A stretch of 41,889 nucleotides of DNA from an uncultured Collinsella sp. (lineage in GTDB: Bacteria; Actinomycetota; Coriobacteriia; Coriobacteriales; Coriobacteriaceae): positions 1 to 41,889 of the forward strand of contig CALULJ010000019.1 of the NCBI GenBank assembly GCA_944321445.1, given 5' to 3'. Position 1 is the stretch's first letter; each line of letters starts with the position of its first letter. The notes under the pieces are model-generated. The model was given only the letters and a program-made list of their open reading frames with translations, was not told the DNA's origin and did not search any database. Both the position numbers and the translations under genes were made by a program. This document shows, piece after piece, positions 1 to 8,650 of this stretch.

Positions 1-1257
1 CACAAGCTCGCCTACCTCATGATGTATTTCGACCTCACGCATATGAGCTACGCCGAGCTGCCGTACGTGTCCATCTTGGCGCGCCTGATGAAGCAGCTGG
101 GCACGCGCCGACGCTCTGCCTCCGAACTCGACAGCTACGCGGGGTCCAACCTGGGCTTTTTGGCGTTTGCACCCGAGGTCATGGCGCAGCCCAACTGGAA
201 GCTCGCACGCCCGGTGATGACCGTGGCCGCCGGCGCTTTGAGCGAAAAGCTCGAGTACCTGGCGAGCATTCCCGCCGAGGTGTGGGGCGAGACGGTCTTT
301 GACGACACGGACCGCATTCGCGACGTGCTCACGCAAATGCGCATCGGCATGGAGCAGGGCTTCATCACCGCCGGGCACCAGGCCGCGCTTTCGCGCGCGT
401 GGAGCTACGTGTCGCCCGCCGGCGTTGTGAGCCAGAATATCTCCGGCGTGGACTTCTACCGCTTCCTGCGCGAGCTGCTGGAGCACTTCGACGAGCGCGT
501 GGACGACCTGGTGGAAAAGCTGCGCGATCTGCAGCAGCGCATCTTCACCTCCACCGGAACCGTGGCGAGCTTCACCGGCAGCGACGAGGATTACGAGCGC
601 TTCTGGGCTGCCGCCGGGCAGATGGGGCTTGCGGAGCGCACCGCGCCTGCCAAGGAGCTCTACGTGCCCATGCCCGAGCCCAAGCGCGAGGCGTTCATCA
701 TCCCCAGCGACATCTGCTATGTGGCAAAGGCCGCCGATCCGCGCGCCATGGGGCTTTCCATGGACGGCACGTGGAGCGTTGCCGCGACCGTGCTTTCCTA
801 CGATTACCTGTGGAACGAGATTCGCGTGAAGGGCGGTGCCTACGGGTGCGGTTTCCGCGCGGTGAACGACCGGCAGCTGTGCTTCTACACCTACCGCGAC
901 CCGGCGATCGATCCTTCCATCGAGCGTATCGCCGAGGCCGGCGCCTGGTTGGATAGCTTTGAGCCCGACCCGCAGGCGTTCGAGGGCTTCATCGTGTCGT
1001 GCGTGGCCAGCCACGACGCGCCGCAGAAGCCCTACGCGCTCACGCGCCGGCAGAACATCGAGTTCTTCACCAAGCGCCCGGTGGGGTGGCGCGAGCAGCT
1101 GCGCGCCGAGATGCTCGCGTGCACGCCCGACAAGCTGCGCGCCCTGGGCGAGACCATCGGCCGCGTGTCCGAAGAGGCGCCGCTGTGCGTCTTCGGCGGA
1201 CGCGAGGTGATCGAGCGCAGCAACGCCGGCCTGAAGCCGGTGGATTTGCTGGCGTAG
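1..1257 (+). CDS. M16C-family metallopeptidase (presequence protease-like), C-terminal part
   Basis: The reading frame is open from the first base, so this is the 3' part of a longer gene; 418 codons are present and the zinc-binding N-terminal half lies outside the window. M16C enzymes (Cym1/PreP type) are about 1000 residues and degrade short peptides inside a closed two-half chamber. The segment WNEIRVKGGAYGCGF near the middle is the M16 C-terminal R/Y substrate-binding signature, which places this as the non-catalytic second half. No signal peptide can be judged. The gene ends with TAG and is followed 23 bases later by a strong hairpin (1281-1327) that could terminate it. Confidence in family is high; the physiological substrate is unknown. 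Confidence 0.85.
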   Translation, partial: HKLAYLMMYFDLTHMSYAELPYVSILARLMKQLGTRRRSASELDSYAGSNLGFLAFAPEVMAQPNWKLARPVMTVAAGALSEKLEYLASIPAEVWGETVFDDTDRIRDVLTQMRIGMEQGFITAGHQAALSRAWSYVSPAGVVSQNISGVDFYRFLRELLEHFDERVDDLVEKLRDLQQRIFTSTGTVASFTGSDEDYERFWAAAGQMGLAERTAPAKELYVPMPEPKREAFIIPSDICYVAKAADPRAMGLSMDGTWSVAATVLSYDYLWNEIRVKGGAYGCGFRAVNDRQLCFYTYRDPAIDPSIERIAEAGAWLDSFEPDPQAFEGFIVSCVASHDAPQKPYALTRRQNIEFFTKRPVGWREQLRAEMLACTPDKLRALGETIGRVSEEAPLCVFGGREVIERSNAGLKPVDLLA

Positions 1258-1280
1258 TCTGCTTGCGCGGCCTCCCCGGG

Positions 1281-1327
1281 GGCGGGGGTGGGAAATAAGT
1301 GCCTGTCCCCTTTTTCCCACCCCCGCC
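1281..1327. repeat. REP-like hairpin with GTGCCTGTCCC core
   Basis: A perfect 15-bp inverted repeat (1281-1295 with 1313-1327, GGCGGGGGTGGGAAA and its complement) encloses a loop containing AAGTGCCTGTCCCC. The same core recurs at 22425-22459 and 39694-39751. It lies just after the peptidase stop and could end that transcript. Cores of this type resemble REP sequences moved by IS200-like (RAYT) transposases in other bacteria; that link is inference, as no such transposase is in the window. Confidence 0.75.
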
Positions 1328-1356
1328 TACGGAAGGACGCTCCTTTGGAACCGACA

Positions 1357-1857
1357 ATGGTCATACATACCATCGAGCCGGTGTTCGATGAGCGGTCGCG
1401 CGTGCTTGTGTTGGGGACCATGCCCTCGCCCAAGTCCCGCGAGGTGGGATTTTTCTACGGGCACCCGCAAAACCGCTTTTGGCGCGTGATGGAGTGGCTG
1501 TTCAACCTGCCGGATCACGAGCTGGTGGAAAATGCTGTACGCACCGCGTTTTTGCTGGAACATCGCATTGCACTGTGGGACGTGCTCGCTTCGTGCAGCA
1601 TCGAGGGCGCCTCGGACGCGAGCATCGCCGACCCTGTTCCCAACGACTTGACGCGCATCTTGAACGCCACACAGGTAACACACGTGTTCACGACGGGCGG
1701 CACGGCAGCGCGCCTGTGCCGCCGCTTCGACGGAAGCTTGCTGCGCGAGCGCGGCATCGAGCTCGTCGCCTTGCCTTCCACAAGCGCTGCCAACGCGCGC
1801 ATGCGGCTGGATGACCTGGTCGCAGCCTACATGCCCCTGCGCGACGCAGTGCTATAG
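1357..1857 (+). CDS. DNA-deoxyinosine glycosylase (Mug/uracil-DNA glycosylase superfamily)
   Basis: A 166-residue protein of the uracil-DNA glycosylase fold. The N-terminal block LGTMPSPKSREVGFFYGHPQ followed by NRFW is typical of the deoxyinosine glycosylase branch, and the C-terminal LPSTSAANAR block matches the usual LPSTSPAN motif that grips DNA. The expected role is removal of deaminated bases (hypoxanthine, uracil) to start base excision repair in the cytoplasm. Start choice is open: ATG at 1357 gives the usual N-terminus, but a TTG at 1345 (four residues longer) has a better spaced GGAAGGA ribosome binding site at 1331-1337. It stands alone between a REP-like hairpin and a long inverted-repeat element. 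Confidence 0.85.
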   Translation: MVIHTIEPVFDERSRVLVLGTMPSPKSREVGFFYGHPQNRFWRVMEWLFNLPDHELVENAVRTAFLLEHRIALWDVLASCSIEGASDASIADPVPNDLTRILNATQVTHVFTTGGTAARLCRRFDGSLLRERGIELVALPSTSAANARMRLDDLVAAYMPLRDAVL

Positions 1858-1913
1858 CGCCTCTGCCTCGTGAGTAGCCTCCTTGCCCTCCGCGGCAGAC
1901 GTCAGGCATTTTT

Positions 1914-2084
1914 ATGCAGGTTTTTGCGACTTGTTGACTCCCGAAATCTGAACTTCGGAAAAGCTCATTTTTCGGTTTTCTCCCAGCGCTGTTTTCGCAG
2001 GAAATGGACTCGCCCATAGGGCTCGAATGTGCCGCTTTCGCCGACCTGAAAATGCAGGAGTCAACAAGTCGCAAAAACCTGCAT
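1914..2084. repeat. Long inverted-repeat element A (28-bp arms, 115-bp interior)
   Basis: Perfect 28-bp arms at 1914-1941 and 2057-2084 (arm begins ATGCAGGTTTTTGCGACTTG) flank 115 bases with smaller self-complementary runs. It fills the convergent gap between the DNA glycosylase and chorismate mutase; I see no gene in the gap 1858-2224. Architecture matches three other elements at 5620, 24026 and 27269, whose arm sequences differ. It could be a bidirectional terminator, a structured RNA or a mobile-element remnant; the sequence does not decide. Confidence 0.8.
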
Positions 2085-2224
2085 TATTCTGGCCCCGATC
2101 TGCCGTCACCGCATCCCACGGGCATAAAAGGGCCCCAACAGGCAGGTCCCACCTCGCCCCGAACATACCCGGAGCTCCTGTTGCGAAGATTCCCCTTGAT
2201 TTGCTGTGCAAGCACCATCGCTCA

Positions 2225-2488
2225 TTACAGGTGCGATTCCTCGTATTCCTTCGCTACGTCCATGATGGCCTGGAAAACCTTGCGGACGGACTCCTCGTAG
2301 TCCTTGTTCTGCACACGGGCGGACACCTTGTCCAAAACCGCCTGCTCACGGGCCTCGTCGTAGACCGGCAGGCCGTGCTCGCGCTTGTAGCGCGTGACCT
2401 CAACCACGGCATCCATGCGCTGCTCGATGAGCGGAACGAGTTCCATGTTGACGCTGTCGATAATCTGGCGGGCCTCTTCGAGCTGCAT
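2225..2488 (-). CDS. Chorismate mutase, AroQ class
   Basis: An 87-residue all-helical protein of the AroQ class, which converts chorismate to prephenate for phenylalanine and tyrosine synthesis in the cytoplasm. The conserved active-site pattern is visible: R24 in the IEQRMDAV segment, K35 in RYKREHG, and D44, R47, E48 in YDEAREQ. Length equals the free-standing monofunctional type; no prephenate dehydratase or dehydrogenase domain is attached. The ATG at 2488 follows GGAGG with good spacing; longer readings of the frame have no support. It is divergent from the cyclo-ligase gene, and no other aromatic pathway gene is near. Confidence 0.92.
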   Translation of the reverse strand: MQLEEARQIIDSVNMELVPLIEQRMDAVVEVTRYKREHGLPVYDEAREQAVLDKVSARVQNKDYEESVRKVFQAIMDVAKEYEESHL

Positions 2489-2583
2489 GGATGCCTCCTG
2501 GTTGTTTGTTCCCTTTGGTTCGAGTGTACTCAATAATGGGAAGAAGAACCGCGGCAGCATACGGCGTAGTGTGAGGAGGGTAC

Positions 2584-3195
2584 ATGGGCGACGCACAGAC
2601 CAAGCAGGCGATGCGGGCGAGCGCCATCGCAGCGCGCGACAGCCTTTCCGCGGCAGAGCGAGCGCGTCGATCCGTCGCGATATGCGACGAGCTGTTTGCA
2701 AGTGTGGCCTCTGCGTACGAGGCTTCCGGGCGGCTCTCCCCCACCGTTACCGTGTATGCCGCGATGCGCTCCGAGGTCGACCTGGATGCGTTCATTCGTG
2801 CGGCTTACGACCGTGGCTGGCGCGTGGCGTTCCCCTGTATGCAGCGCGCAGCCGCTGGTCAAAGCATGTGCATGCGCGCCGTGAGCTTCGCCGATTACCG
2901 CGACGGCTCGGTTCCGTTCATCAAGCGGCCGGTTGCCCCGTTTGTACCCGCGCCCGAAGACGAAGCGCGCTTTCCCTTAGTTGATCCGCGCGAAATCGAT
3001 GTCATGGCTGTACCGCTCGTCGCCTTTGACGACACCGGCGCTCGCTTGGGCTATGGCGGGGGCAACTATGACCGCTACCTGCCGCTTTTGCGCCCCGACT
3101 GCCTGGTTGCCGGCGTCGCTTTCGCCGAGCAGCACGTCAACCGCGTGCCCATCGAGCCGCACGACCGCCCGCTTCCCCGCATCATCTGGGCCTAA
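2584..3195 (+). CDS. 5-formyltetrahydrofolate cyclo-ligase
   Basis: A 203-residue protein. It uses ATP to convert 5-formyl-THF to 5,10-methenyl-THF, returning a stored folate to one-carbon metabolism. The signature GARLGYGGGNYDRYLP in the C-terminal third is the family's nucleotide/folate-binding motif, and the N-terminal basic helix (KQAMRASAIAARDSL) is the usual phosphate-binding start. ATG at 2584 is preceded by GGAGGG. It is divergent from chorismate mutase with a 95-base shared upstream region and convergent with metA across a large hairpin at 3219-3317. Length is typical for the family. Confidence 0.93.
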   Translation: MGDAQTKQAMRASAIAARDSLSAAERARRSVAICDELFASVASAYEASGRLSPTVTVYAAMRSEVDLDAFIRAAYDRGWRVAFPCMQRAAAGQSMCMRAVSFADYRDGSVPFIKRPVAPFVPAPEDEARFPLVDPREIDVMAVPLVAFDDTGARLGYGGGNYDRYLPLLRPDCLVAGVAFAEQHVNRVPIEPHDRPLPRIIWA

Positions 3196-3218
3196 GTCGG
3201 CGTTTCGCCAGCATCAGG

Positions 3219-3317
3219 CAGGGGGTCGTTCGTTCCTACTTGCCGTTTCGTTCACTAACTCGGTCGATTTGCCCAAGTTAGTGAACGAAACGGCAAGTAG
3301 GAACGAACGACCCCCTG
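3219..3317. repeat. Near-palindromic intergenic element, copy 1 (perfect 42-bp arms)
   Basis: Arms 3219-3260 and 3276-3317 are perfectly complementary over 42 bp with a 15-base loop. They include CCTACTTGCCGTTTCGTTC and CACTAACT, shared with copies at 30981-31081 and 35060-35156. It lies between the convergent cyclo-ligase and metA genes, so it may act as a bidirectional terminator, but recurrence of the sequence itself points to a repeat family. Confidence 0.85.
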
Positions 3318-3346
3318 TTCTCTACAGCAGTCGCGCCAGGCTCGCC

Positions 3347-4270
3347 TTACTGCCCACCGGCCTGACGGATATCGTACGGCGTGGTCTGGTACACGTAGTA
3401 GTTCAGCCAGTTGGTGTAGATTAGCTGCGCCTGCGCGCGCCACGTGTTGAGCGGCTCGCGCGTGGGGTCGTCGTCCGGGAAGTAGTTCACCGGGATCTCC
3501 GGGTCGATGCCACGCTTCACGTCGCGCTCGTACTCGAGCTTGAGCGTGTCGGCATCGTACTCGGGGTGGCCGAACACGAAGAACCGGCGGCTGTCGGTGG
3601 ACTTCACGATGTAGAGCCCCACCTCGTCCGATACCGCGATGACCTCGAGCTCCGGCACGGCCTCCACGTCCTCGCGGCGCACGTCGGTGTTGCGCGAATG
3701 CACGGCGAAGAAGCGGTCGTCCAAGCCGCGCACGAGCGGGCTCGACGGCTTGACGAGTCGGTGCTCGAACACGCCGGACGCCTTCGCGGGCAGATCGTGC
3801 TTGTCGATGCCGTAGTGGTAGTACAAACCCGCCTGCGCGCCCCAGCAGATGTGCAGCGTGGAGTGCACATGCGTGGTGGACCACTCCATGATGTCGCAGA
3901 GCTCCGGCCAGTAGTCGACCTCTTCGAACGGCATCTGCTCCACCGGCGCGCCTGTGATGATGAGGCCGTCGTAGTGGCGTTCGCGCACCTCGTCGAACGT
4001 GCGATAGAACGTCTCCAGGTGGCTCGCCGCCACGTGCGTGGCCTCGTGGCTCTTCGTGCGCATGAGCTCGACCTCGATCTGCAGCGGGGTGTTGGAGAGC
4101 TTGCGCATGATCTGCGTCTCGGTGGCGATCTTGGTGGGCATGAGGTTCAAGATGAGCACGTGCAGCGGGCGAATATCCTGGTGGATGGCCCGATACTCGG
4201 TCATGACGAAGATGTTCTCGCCCTCGAGTGTCTCGGTTGCGGGCAGCGCGTCGGGAATGCGGATGGGCAT
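3347..4270 (-). CDS. metA: Homoserine O-acetyltransferase, MetA family
   Basis: A 307-residue protein of the MetA family, which acylates homoserine as the first committed step of methionine synthesis. The catalytic set is intact at canonical positions: C142 in HICWGAQ, H235 and E237 in FGHPEYD. Residue 111 is Glu (ITGAPVEQM); in this family Glu at 111 goes with acetyl-CoA and Gly with succinyl-CoA, so acetyl-CoA is the expected donor despite the common succinyltransferase name. ATG at 4270 follows a GGAG-type site. The leader is only about 66 bases after the zinc-ribbon gene; I see no SAM riboswitch in it. No other methionine genes are adjacent. Confidence 0.95.
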   Translation of the reverse strand: MPIRIPDALPATETLEGENIFVMTEYRAIHQDIRPLHVLILNLMPTKIATETQIMRKLSNTPLQIEVELMRTKSHEATHVAASHLETFYRTFDEVRERHYDGLIITGAPVEQMPFEEVDYWPELCDIMEWSTTHVHSTLHICWGAQAGLYYHYGIDKHDLPAKASGVFEHRLVKPSSPLVRGLDDRFFAVHSRNTDVRREDVEAVPELEVIAVSDEVGLYIVKSTDSRRFFVFGHPEYDADTLKLEYERDVKRGIDPEIPVNYFPDDDPTREPLNTWRAQAQLIYTNWLNYYVYQTTPYDIRQAGGQ

Positions 4271-4336
4271 GGGCGAGTCTCCTTATGTACACGGACAAGA
4301 CGGCCTTGTTTTCGCACACATTGTACCGCGCCGGCG

Positions 4337-5479
4337 CTACTTTGCCGTGAAGGTGGACATGCACTCCGCGATGTCGGCCATGTCCTCTTCCGTAAGATCG
4401 TTGCTGCGAATCGCACTGAGGCCAAGGCCGCTACTGGTCGTGCCCAAGGAGGTAACCCCGCCTTCAAGAGTTGGATCGTAGGGCAGGTCCTCGATGGAAC
4501 CGCCGACGTCGATCATGAACGGACTGCGAATGCCGCGCATGACTTTATACGTGATGGTGCCGGGCGTCAGGCCGTCCATAACTTGTACCGTGAAGTTACC
4601 CACCCAAGATTCAGGCACTTTGAACGAAAAGTACTCGCAATCGAACGTGCGCGCAGCTTCTGCCTGGCGCGCAGCCTCCTCGGCAGCTTTTCGCTCTTCC
4701 TCTGCGCGCGCGGCCTCCTCCCGAGCTGCCACCACGCTATCGCGCGCCTCGGTCGCCGCATCCGGGTCATCGTATCCGCCGCCGGACGCCTGGTCATAGG
4801 CTGCCTGAAGTTGCTCATCCGTGATAGCGGAAACCTCAAGCGGCTCGAGCGCGATGGTGCCCGCCTCGGTCGCATCGACGGGAGCCTCTGCCTCGACATC
4901 GTCCGAAATCTCGATATCGATGCCCGCGCCTTCGGGAATTGCGTACAGTTCGCAATTCGACCCAAAGGGAGAAGAGATCGGCTCGATGCGGTATGTGCCC
5001 TGCATAAGGCTGATGCCCGTGCCGGCAGAGTCCACAAAGGCAGTGTCGTCCACCTCGTTGCCGTCAAGGTCGGTCCCCTTCACGCTCACCGGAAGGCGGC
5101 TCGCGCCGTTGGTGGTATCCCAGCCGGATGCGGACACAGAAATGGTCACGGCGTGCAGCGAATGCGCGGCATCATACGCTTCCTGCGCGATGCGATCCTG
5201 TTCGGCACGCCACCACAGGAAGGCACCTCCACCCGCGAGCGCCGCCGTGACCAGAATGACAACGGCAACGATTGCTGAACGGGGAATACCCTGCTTGCGA
5301 GGCTTGTTTTGGTCTTGTTCCTCAGTTGTGTCGGGATTATCCTGCGCCGGAATTTGCGCCGGAACTTCCGGTGCTGCGACCTGCTCCGCAGCGCCTTCCG
5401 TATTCACAACCGGCGCTCCGCACGCAGGACAAAACTTAACGTCGTCGGCAAGTTCTCGGCCGCATGAACGACAAAACAT
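4337..5479 (-). CDS. Zinc-ribbon membrane protein with coiled-coil region
   Basis: A 380-residue protein of unknown function. It opens with a double-CxxC zinc ribbon (C3, C6, C17, C20 in FCRSCGREL...FCPACG), then an acidic proline/glutamine-rich linker, one membrane span near residues 66-88 (IVAVVILVTAALAGGGAFLWW region), and a mostly extracytoplasmic part containing an Ala/Glu/Arg-rich coiled coil around residues 255-290 and a C-terminal globular domain. The ATG at 5479 follows AAGGGG; the frame is open further upstream but without support. Similar zinc-ribbon plus single-span proteins are common in Gram-positive gut bacteria without a firm role. It precedes metA on the same strand. Confidence 0.7.
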   Translation of the reverse strand: MFCRSCGRELADDVKFCPACGAPVVNTEGAAEQVAAPEVPAQIPAQDNPDTTEEQDQNKPRKQGIPRSAIVAVVILVTAALAGGGAFLWWRAEQDRIAQEAYDAAHSLHAVTISVSASGWDTTNGASRLPVSVKGTDLDGNEVDDTAFVDSAGTGISLMQGTYRIEPISSPFGSNCELYAIPEGAGIDIEISDDVEAEAPVDATEAGTIALEPLEVSAITDEQLQAAYDQASGGGYDDPDAATEARDSVVAAREEAARAEEERKAAEEAARQAEAARTFDCEYFSFKVPESWVGNFTVQVMDGLTPGTITYKVMRGIRSPFMIDVGGSIEDLPYDPTLEGGVTSLGTTSSGLGLSAIRSNDLTEEDMADIAECMSTFTAK

Positions 5480-5619
5480 GTGGGCCCCTTTCGAATCGGC
5501 TGACATTAGTATCGCGCCGATGTTGAAAGATTCGTTGCGCAACATGCACAACGGAAAAGTGGCCGATCGGGCGCAGATGGCGCATCGGTATGGCTGGAAA
5601 ACTGTGTTTATCGTTTTAG

Positions 5620-5753
5620 GAAGCAGTTGTGTATGGGTTTTTGCCGTCTGCCTGAGTAGAGCTTCAAAGCACATAGGCTTTCACCTGCGGGTTTTCTGGC
5701 GAAAATCTGCCGTCTACTTGGAAGGCGCGCGAAAACCCATACACAACTGCTTC
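5620..5753. repeat. Long inverted-repeat element B (22-bp arms, 90-bp interior)
   Basis: Perfect 22-bp arms at 5620-5641 and 5732-5753 (arm begins GAAGCAGTTGTGTATGGG). Pairing resumes beyond small bulges: GTTTTA 5613-5618 with TAAAAC 5755-5760, and CTGGAA near 5594 with TTCCAG at 5765-5770. The element sits between recQ and the zinc-ribbon gene, both on the minus strand. The 330-base gap 5480-5809 contains no other feature I can support. Confidence 0.8.
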
Positions 5754-5809
5754 GTAAAACATTGTTCCAGCCAAAACAGACAGTCGTACATCCGAAAACG
5801 GGCCTCGCT

Positions 5810-7855
5810 CTACTCCTGCAGGGCCTCGAACGCGGCGATTTCCTTGATGAACGCGTCGCCGAAGTCGTCGGCCTTCTTCTCGCCGATGCCGGGAACTTCC
5901 AGCAGCTCATCGCGCGTGGCAGGACGCAGGCGGCACATGCCGCGCAGCGCCTTGTCCGAGCAGACCATGTAGGGTGCCCACGAGCGCTCGGCGGCGAAAT
6001 CGCGACGCAGCTCGCGTAGGCGCTCGAAAAGCTCGGCATCATCGCCCAGGTGAGGACGGGAAACGGCCGGCGCCACCGCGGACACATCTTCGGCCAGCGC
6101 AGACGCGCCGTGCGGGCGCGCGAGCGGCGTCGGTTCCACGCCGGCAGCCTCGTCGCGCAGCAGATCGACGGCGCGCTTCACGCGGGCGCGGCTCTTCGCC
6201 TTGGACGCCCGCCGCTTCATCGTGAACGAGAACGGGTGCTCGGGGCTGTCCGCGAGTACTTCCGTCGCATACGGGCCCAGACCGATCACCGGATACTGCC
6301 CCTGCGATTGCACCAGGTAGCCGCGGCCGACCAGCTGCCCGATCACGTCCTTGATGCGCCCGACTGACTCGGCCGCGAGCGACCCGTACCCGGGCGCTTC
6401 GTTCAGATGATACGAGCGAATGCGCTCCGTGTTGGCGCCGTGCAGGGCGTCCGCCACAAGCGCGCGGCCAAAGCGGCCATTCACCGCGCGGACGAACAGC
6501 ACCGCTTCGCGCGCGAGGTCCGTGACGTCCTCCGTCTCGTAGGGCGTGGTGCAGTTGGAACAGTTGCCACAACCGGCCCCATTGTCGCCCGCTGCCGTAT
6601 GCTCCACGCCTAACGCGCCCTCGTCGCCGAAATAGCGCAAGATGTATTCGCGCAGGCAACCGGTGGTTTGGCAGTAACCTTCCATAGCATTGAGCAGCCG
6701 GTAGCGGTTCTGGCGTGCCAGCTCGCGCGCATCCGGATCCAAGCGTTCGTCTTCCGGCTCACGATCGATCAGGTAGCGCCGCAGGCGGAAGTCGTTGCCG
6801 TTCCACAGCAGATAGCAGCCTGCCGGATCGCCATCGCGGCCGGCGCGGCCCGCCTCCTGGTAGTAGGCCTCGATGCTCTCGGGCACGTTGTTGTGGATGA
6901 CATAGCGCACGTTCGGCTTGTCGATGCCCATGCCGAAGGCGTTCGTGGCCACGATAACCGGTGCGGTGTCGTTGATGAAGGCAACTTGGTTCTCGGTGCG
7001 GTCGTCGGTGCCCATGCCGGCGTGATAGCGCGCCACGTGCACGCCGCGCGGCTCGAGCGCGTGCGCGAGCTTGAGGTAAAGGTCGTCGACAGCCTTGCGC
7101 GTGGAGCAGTAAACGATGCCGCTTTCATGCTCGTGCTCGAGCGCGAAGTCGCGAATCCAGGCAACCTTGGCCTTGTCGCCCATCTCTTCCACACCGAAGA
7201 ACAAGTTTGTGCGATCAAAACCGGTCACAACGGACTCGGGGCGCTGCAGGCCCAGCATGCGCACAATGTCGGCGCGCACGCGCTCGGTCGCCGTCGCCGT
7301 GAAGGCGGCAACGACCGGCCGGATGGGTAGCGCCGCAATGAAGCTCACAATATCGAGGTAGCTGGGGCGAAAATCCTGGCCCCACTGAGACACGCAGTGC
7401 GCCTCATCCACCGCCACAAGCGGCACGCCAATGCCATCTTCTGCTGCCGCTGCCTGGGAAAACGCCAAGAAGCGCGGCTCGAGCAGGCGCTCGGGCGCCA
7501 CGTACATGATTTGGTACCAGCCCTCGCGGGCGCGCTTGAGCACGGTGTTTTGCTGCGCGGGCGTAAGGGAGGAGTTAAGGTAACTGGGGCGGGCACCCGC
7601 CGCCTTGAGAGCGCGCACCTGATCGCCCATGAGGGAGACGAGCGGACTCACCACGAAGGTGATGCCCGGCAGCATGAGGGCGGGCACCTGATAGCAGATG
7701 GATTTGCCCGCGCCGGTGGGCATGACGCCGAGCGCATCGCGACCCTCGAGGATCGCCTGGACCAGACGATCCTGGCCGGCCCGGAACGACTCGTAGCCAA
7801 AGTACGTGCGCAGCGCATCGTGCGCCGCATCCATGCCAAAGCGCTCCTCGGCCAT
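5810..7855 (-). CDS. recQ: ATP-dependent DNA helicase RecQ
   Basis: A 681-residue 3'-5' DNA helicase that unwinds recombination and replication intermediates. Visible in order: Walker A MPTGAGKSICYQ with K51, the DEAH box at 150-153 (VDEAHCVSQWG), motif VI in the QEAGRAGRDG segment, the RecQ zinc-binding region with clustered Cys (YCQTTGC and GCGNCSNC), a winged-helix RQC region, and a C-terminal HRDC domain ending in VPGIGEKKADDFG. Length fits the bacterial RecQ class with one HRDC. ATG at 7855 follows GGGGTGA. It is the only gene of its transcription unit that I can see. Confidence 0.96.
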   Translation of the reverse strand: MAEERFGMDAAHDALRTYFGYESFRAGQDRLVQAILEGRDALGVMPTGAGKSICYQVPALMLPGITFVVSPLVSLMGDQVRALKAAGARPSYLNSSLTPAQQNTVLKRAREGWYQIMYVAPERLLEPRFLAFSQAAAAEDGIGVPLVAVDEAHCVSQWGQDFRPSYLDIVSFIAALPIRPVVAAFTATATERVRADIVRMLGLQRPESVVTGFDRTNLFFGVEEMGDKAKVAWIRDFALEHEHESGIVYCSTRKAVDDLYLKLAHALEPRGVHVARYHAGMGTDDRTENQVAFINDTAPVIVATNAFGMGIDKPNVRYVIHNNVPESIEAYYQEAGRAGRDGDPAGCYLLWNGNDFRLRRYLIDREPEDERLDPDARELARQNRYRLLNAMEGYCQTTGCLREYILRYFGDEGALGVEHTAAGDNGAGCGNCSNCTTPYETEDVTDLAREAVLFVRAVNGRFGRALVADALHGANTERIRSYHLNEAPGYGSLAAESVGRIKDVIGQLVGRGYLVQSQGQYPVIGLGPYATEVLADSPEHPFSFTMKRRASKAKSRARVKRAVDLLRDEAAGVEPTPLARPHGASALAEDVSAVAPAVSRPHLGDDAELFERLRELRRDFAAERSWAPYMVCSDKALRGMCRLRPATRDELLEVPGIGEKKADDFGDAFIKEIAAFEALQE

Positions 7856-7921
7856 CGTCCGTCACCCCTTCCACCGCCGTTCGTAGCGAGGATTATACCC
7901 CGCTCCGCAAGCGCCGATTGG

Positions 7922-8020
7922 CCTCTCTGGGGACGGGGGTGCTGCGCGCCACTTTGGCCTCTCCCGACCCCGTCCCCGGAGAGGCCAAAGTGGCGCGCAG
8001 CACCCCCGTCCCCAGAGAGG
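7922..8020. repeat. REP-like hairpin with perfect 43-bp arms
   Basis: Arms 7922-7964 and 7978-8020 are perfect complements (arm begins CCTCTCTGGGGACGGGGGTG) with a 13-base loop. The outer CTCTCTGGGGACG block recurs in the hairpin at 17445-17516. It lies between recQ and the DUF4160 gene, both on the minus strand. A 43-bp perfect stem is much longer than a transcription terminator needs. Confidence 0.85.
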
Positions 8021-8052
8021 ACATCCGGAAAGGACACTGCGATCAGTGATTG

Positions 8053-8331
8053 TCAGCAATAGAACTTGAGGTCGTCGACCAGGAAGAATTCCTTCCATTT
8101 CGCACAGATAAGCGAGAATTGGGCGGAGATAATCTCCAGAAGCTCTTTGAGATCGTGCTGAGGGATCTTTCCATCGTTATGGGCAACTATGCAGCCGCCG
8201 CCTCGCGTAAGCCATATCTTAGTCGCATGGGGATTCGGACTCCCTTTGCACACATGGACGTGAACAGGCTCTCCCTGCTCGTTCGACCAGAAGAACACGC
8301 GGTAGCCACCGACGAGGAAAAGACTAGGCAA
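8053..8331 (-). CDS. DUF4160 domain protein
   Basis: A 92-residue protein if translation begins at TTG 8331. The N-terminus MPSLFLVGGYRVFFWSNEQG and the PVHVHV and NPHATKIWL motifs match DUF4160, a small family usually encoded beside another small gene and often listed with toxin-antitoxin-like pairs; no activity is established. The TTG is chosen because GGAGG lies 8 bases upstream and family members begin at this point; ATG at 8355 would add eight residues. The gene overlaps the upstream partner by 8 bases, so the two are probably translationally coupled. Confidence 0.7.
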   Translation of the reverse strand: MPSLFLVGGYRVFFWSNEQGEPVHVHVCKGSPNPHATKIWLTRGGGCIVAHNDGKIPQHDLKELLEIISAQFSLICAKWKEFFLVDDLKFYC

Positions 8332-8596
8332 CCTTAAGCCCTCCACTTGCCGCATAGCGATACAACAGGTGGGCATTGCTGCGCAGAAACTCTTCGAACT
8401 CCAGACGCTCAGCGTCTGAAAAGCCACCTTCCCACGTGGTCCATGTGTAGGTTGGAAGTTCACAGCGAGCGGAATCGAATCCGTGCTCCGTCGGGCGCTC
8501 AAAATGGACGAACACCTTGTCCAGGCCGTCTTCATGAATTACCTGAGAATGGACGATCTCCGTCCCATCCCCCAGCGTTATGTACGGATACATCAT
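8324..8596 (-). CDS. Small conserved partner protein of DUF4160
   Basis: A 90-residue acidic soluble protein beginning MMYPYITLGDGTEIV, with blocks VHFERPTEHGFDSARCELP and FEEFLRSNAHLLYRYA. I recall similar small proteins beside DUF4160 genes in Firmicutes and Actinobacteria, but no function. ATG at 8596 follows GGGGTGG; an upstream in-frame GTG at 8605 has no better site. It is the first gene of a two-gene unit and overlaps the DUF4160 gene by 8 bases. An antitoxin-like or adaptor role is only a guess from the gene arrangement. Confidence 0.6.
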   Translation of the reverse strand: MMYPYITLGDGTEIVHSQVIHEDGLDKVFVHFERPTEHGFDSARCELPTYTWTTWEGGFSDAERLEFEEFLRSNAHLLYRYAASGGLKVA

Positions 8597-8650
8597 GCAA
8601 ACCACCCCGCTACCGCACGCGTCGTTACCCCCAGTGTACCCGGACGATCG

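Noticed and set aside
1341..1359. Near-identity of this stretch (GCTCCTTTGGAACCG) to the mutY leader at 36914-36930
   Set aside because: Only about 15 bases in opposite functional settings; in mutY it is a ribosome binding site. Most likely chance.
4271..4336. Possible SAM riboswitch before metA
   Set aside because: The leader is only about 66 bases and lacks SAM-riboswitch landmarks and a terminator.
3566..5278. 570-codon open frame on the plus strand opposite metA and the zinc-ribbon gene
   Set aside because: It crosses two well-supported minus-strand genes and yields a His/Arg-rich product with no family features.
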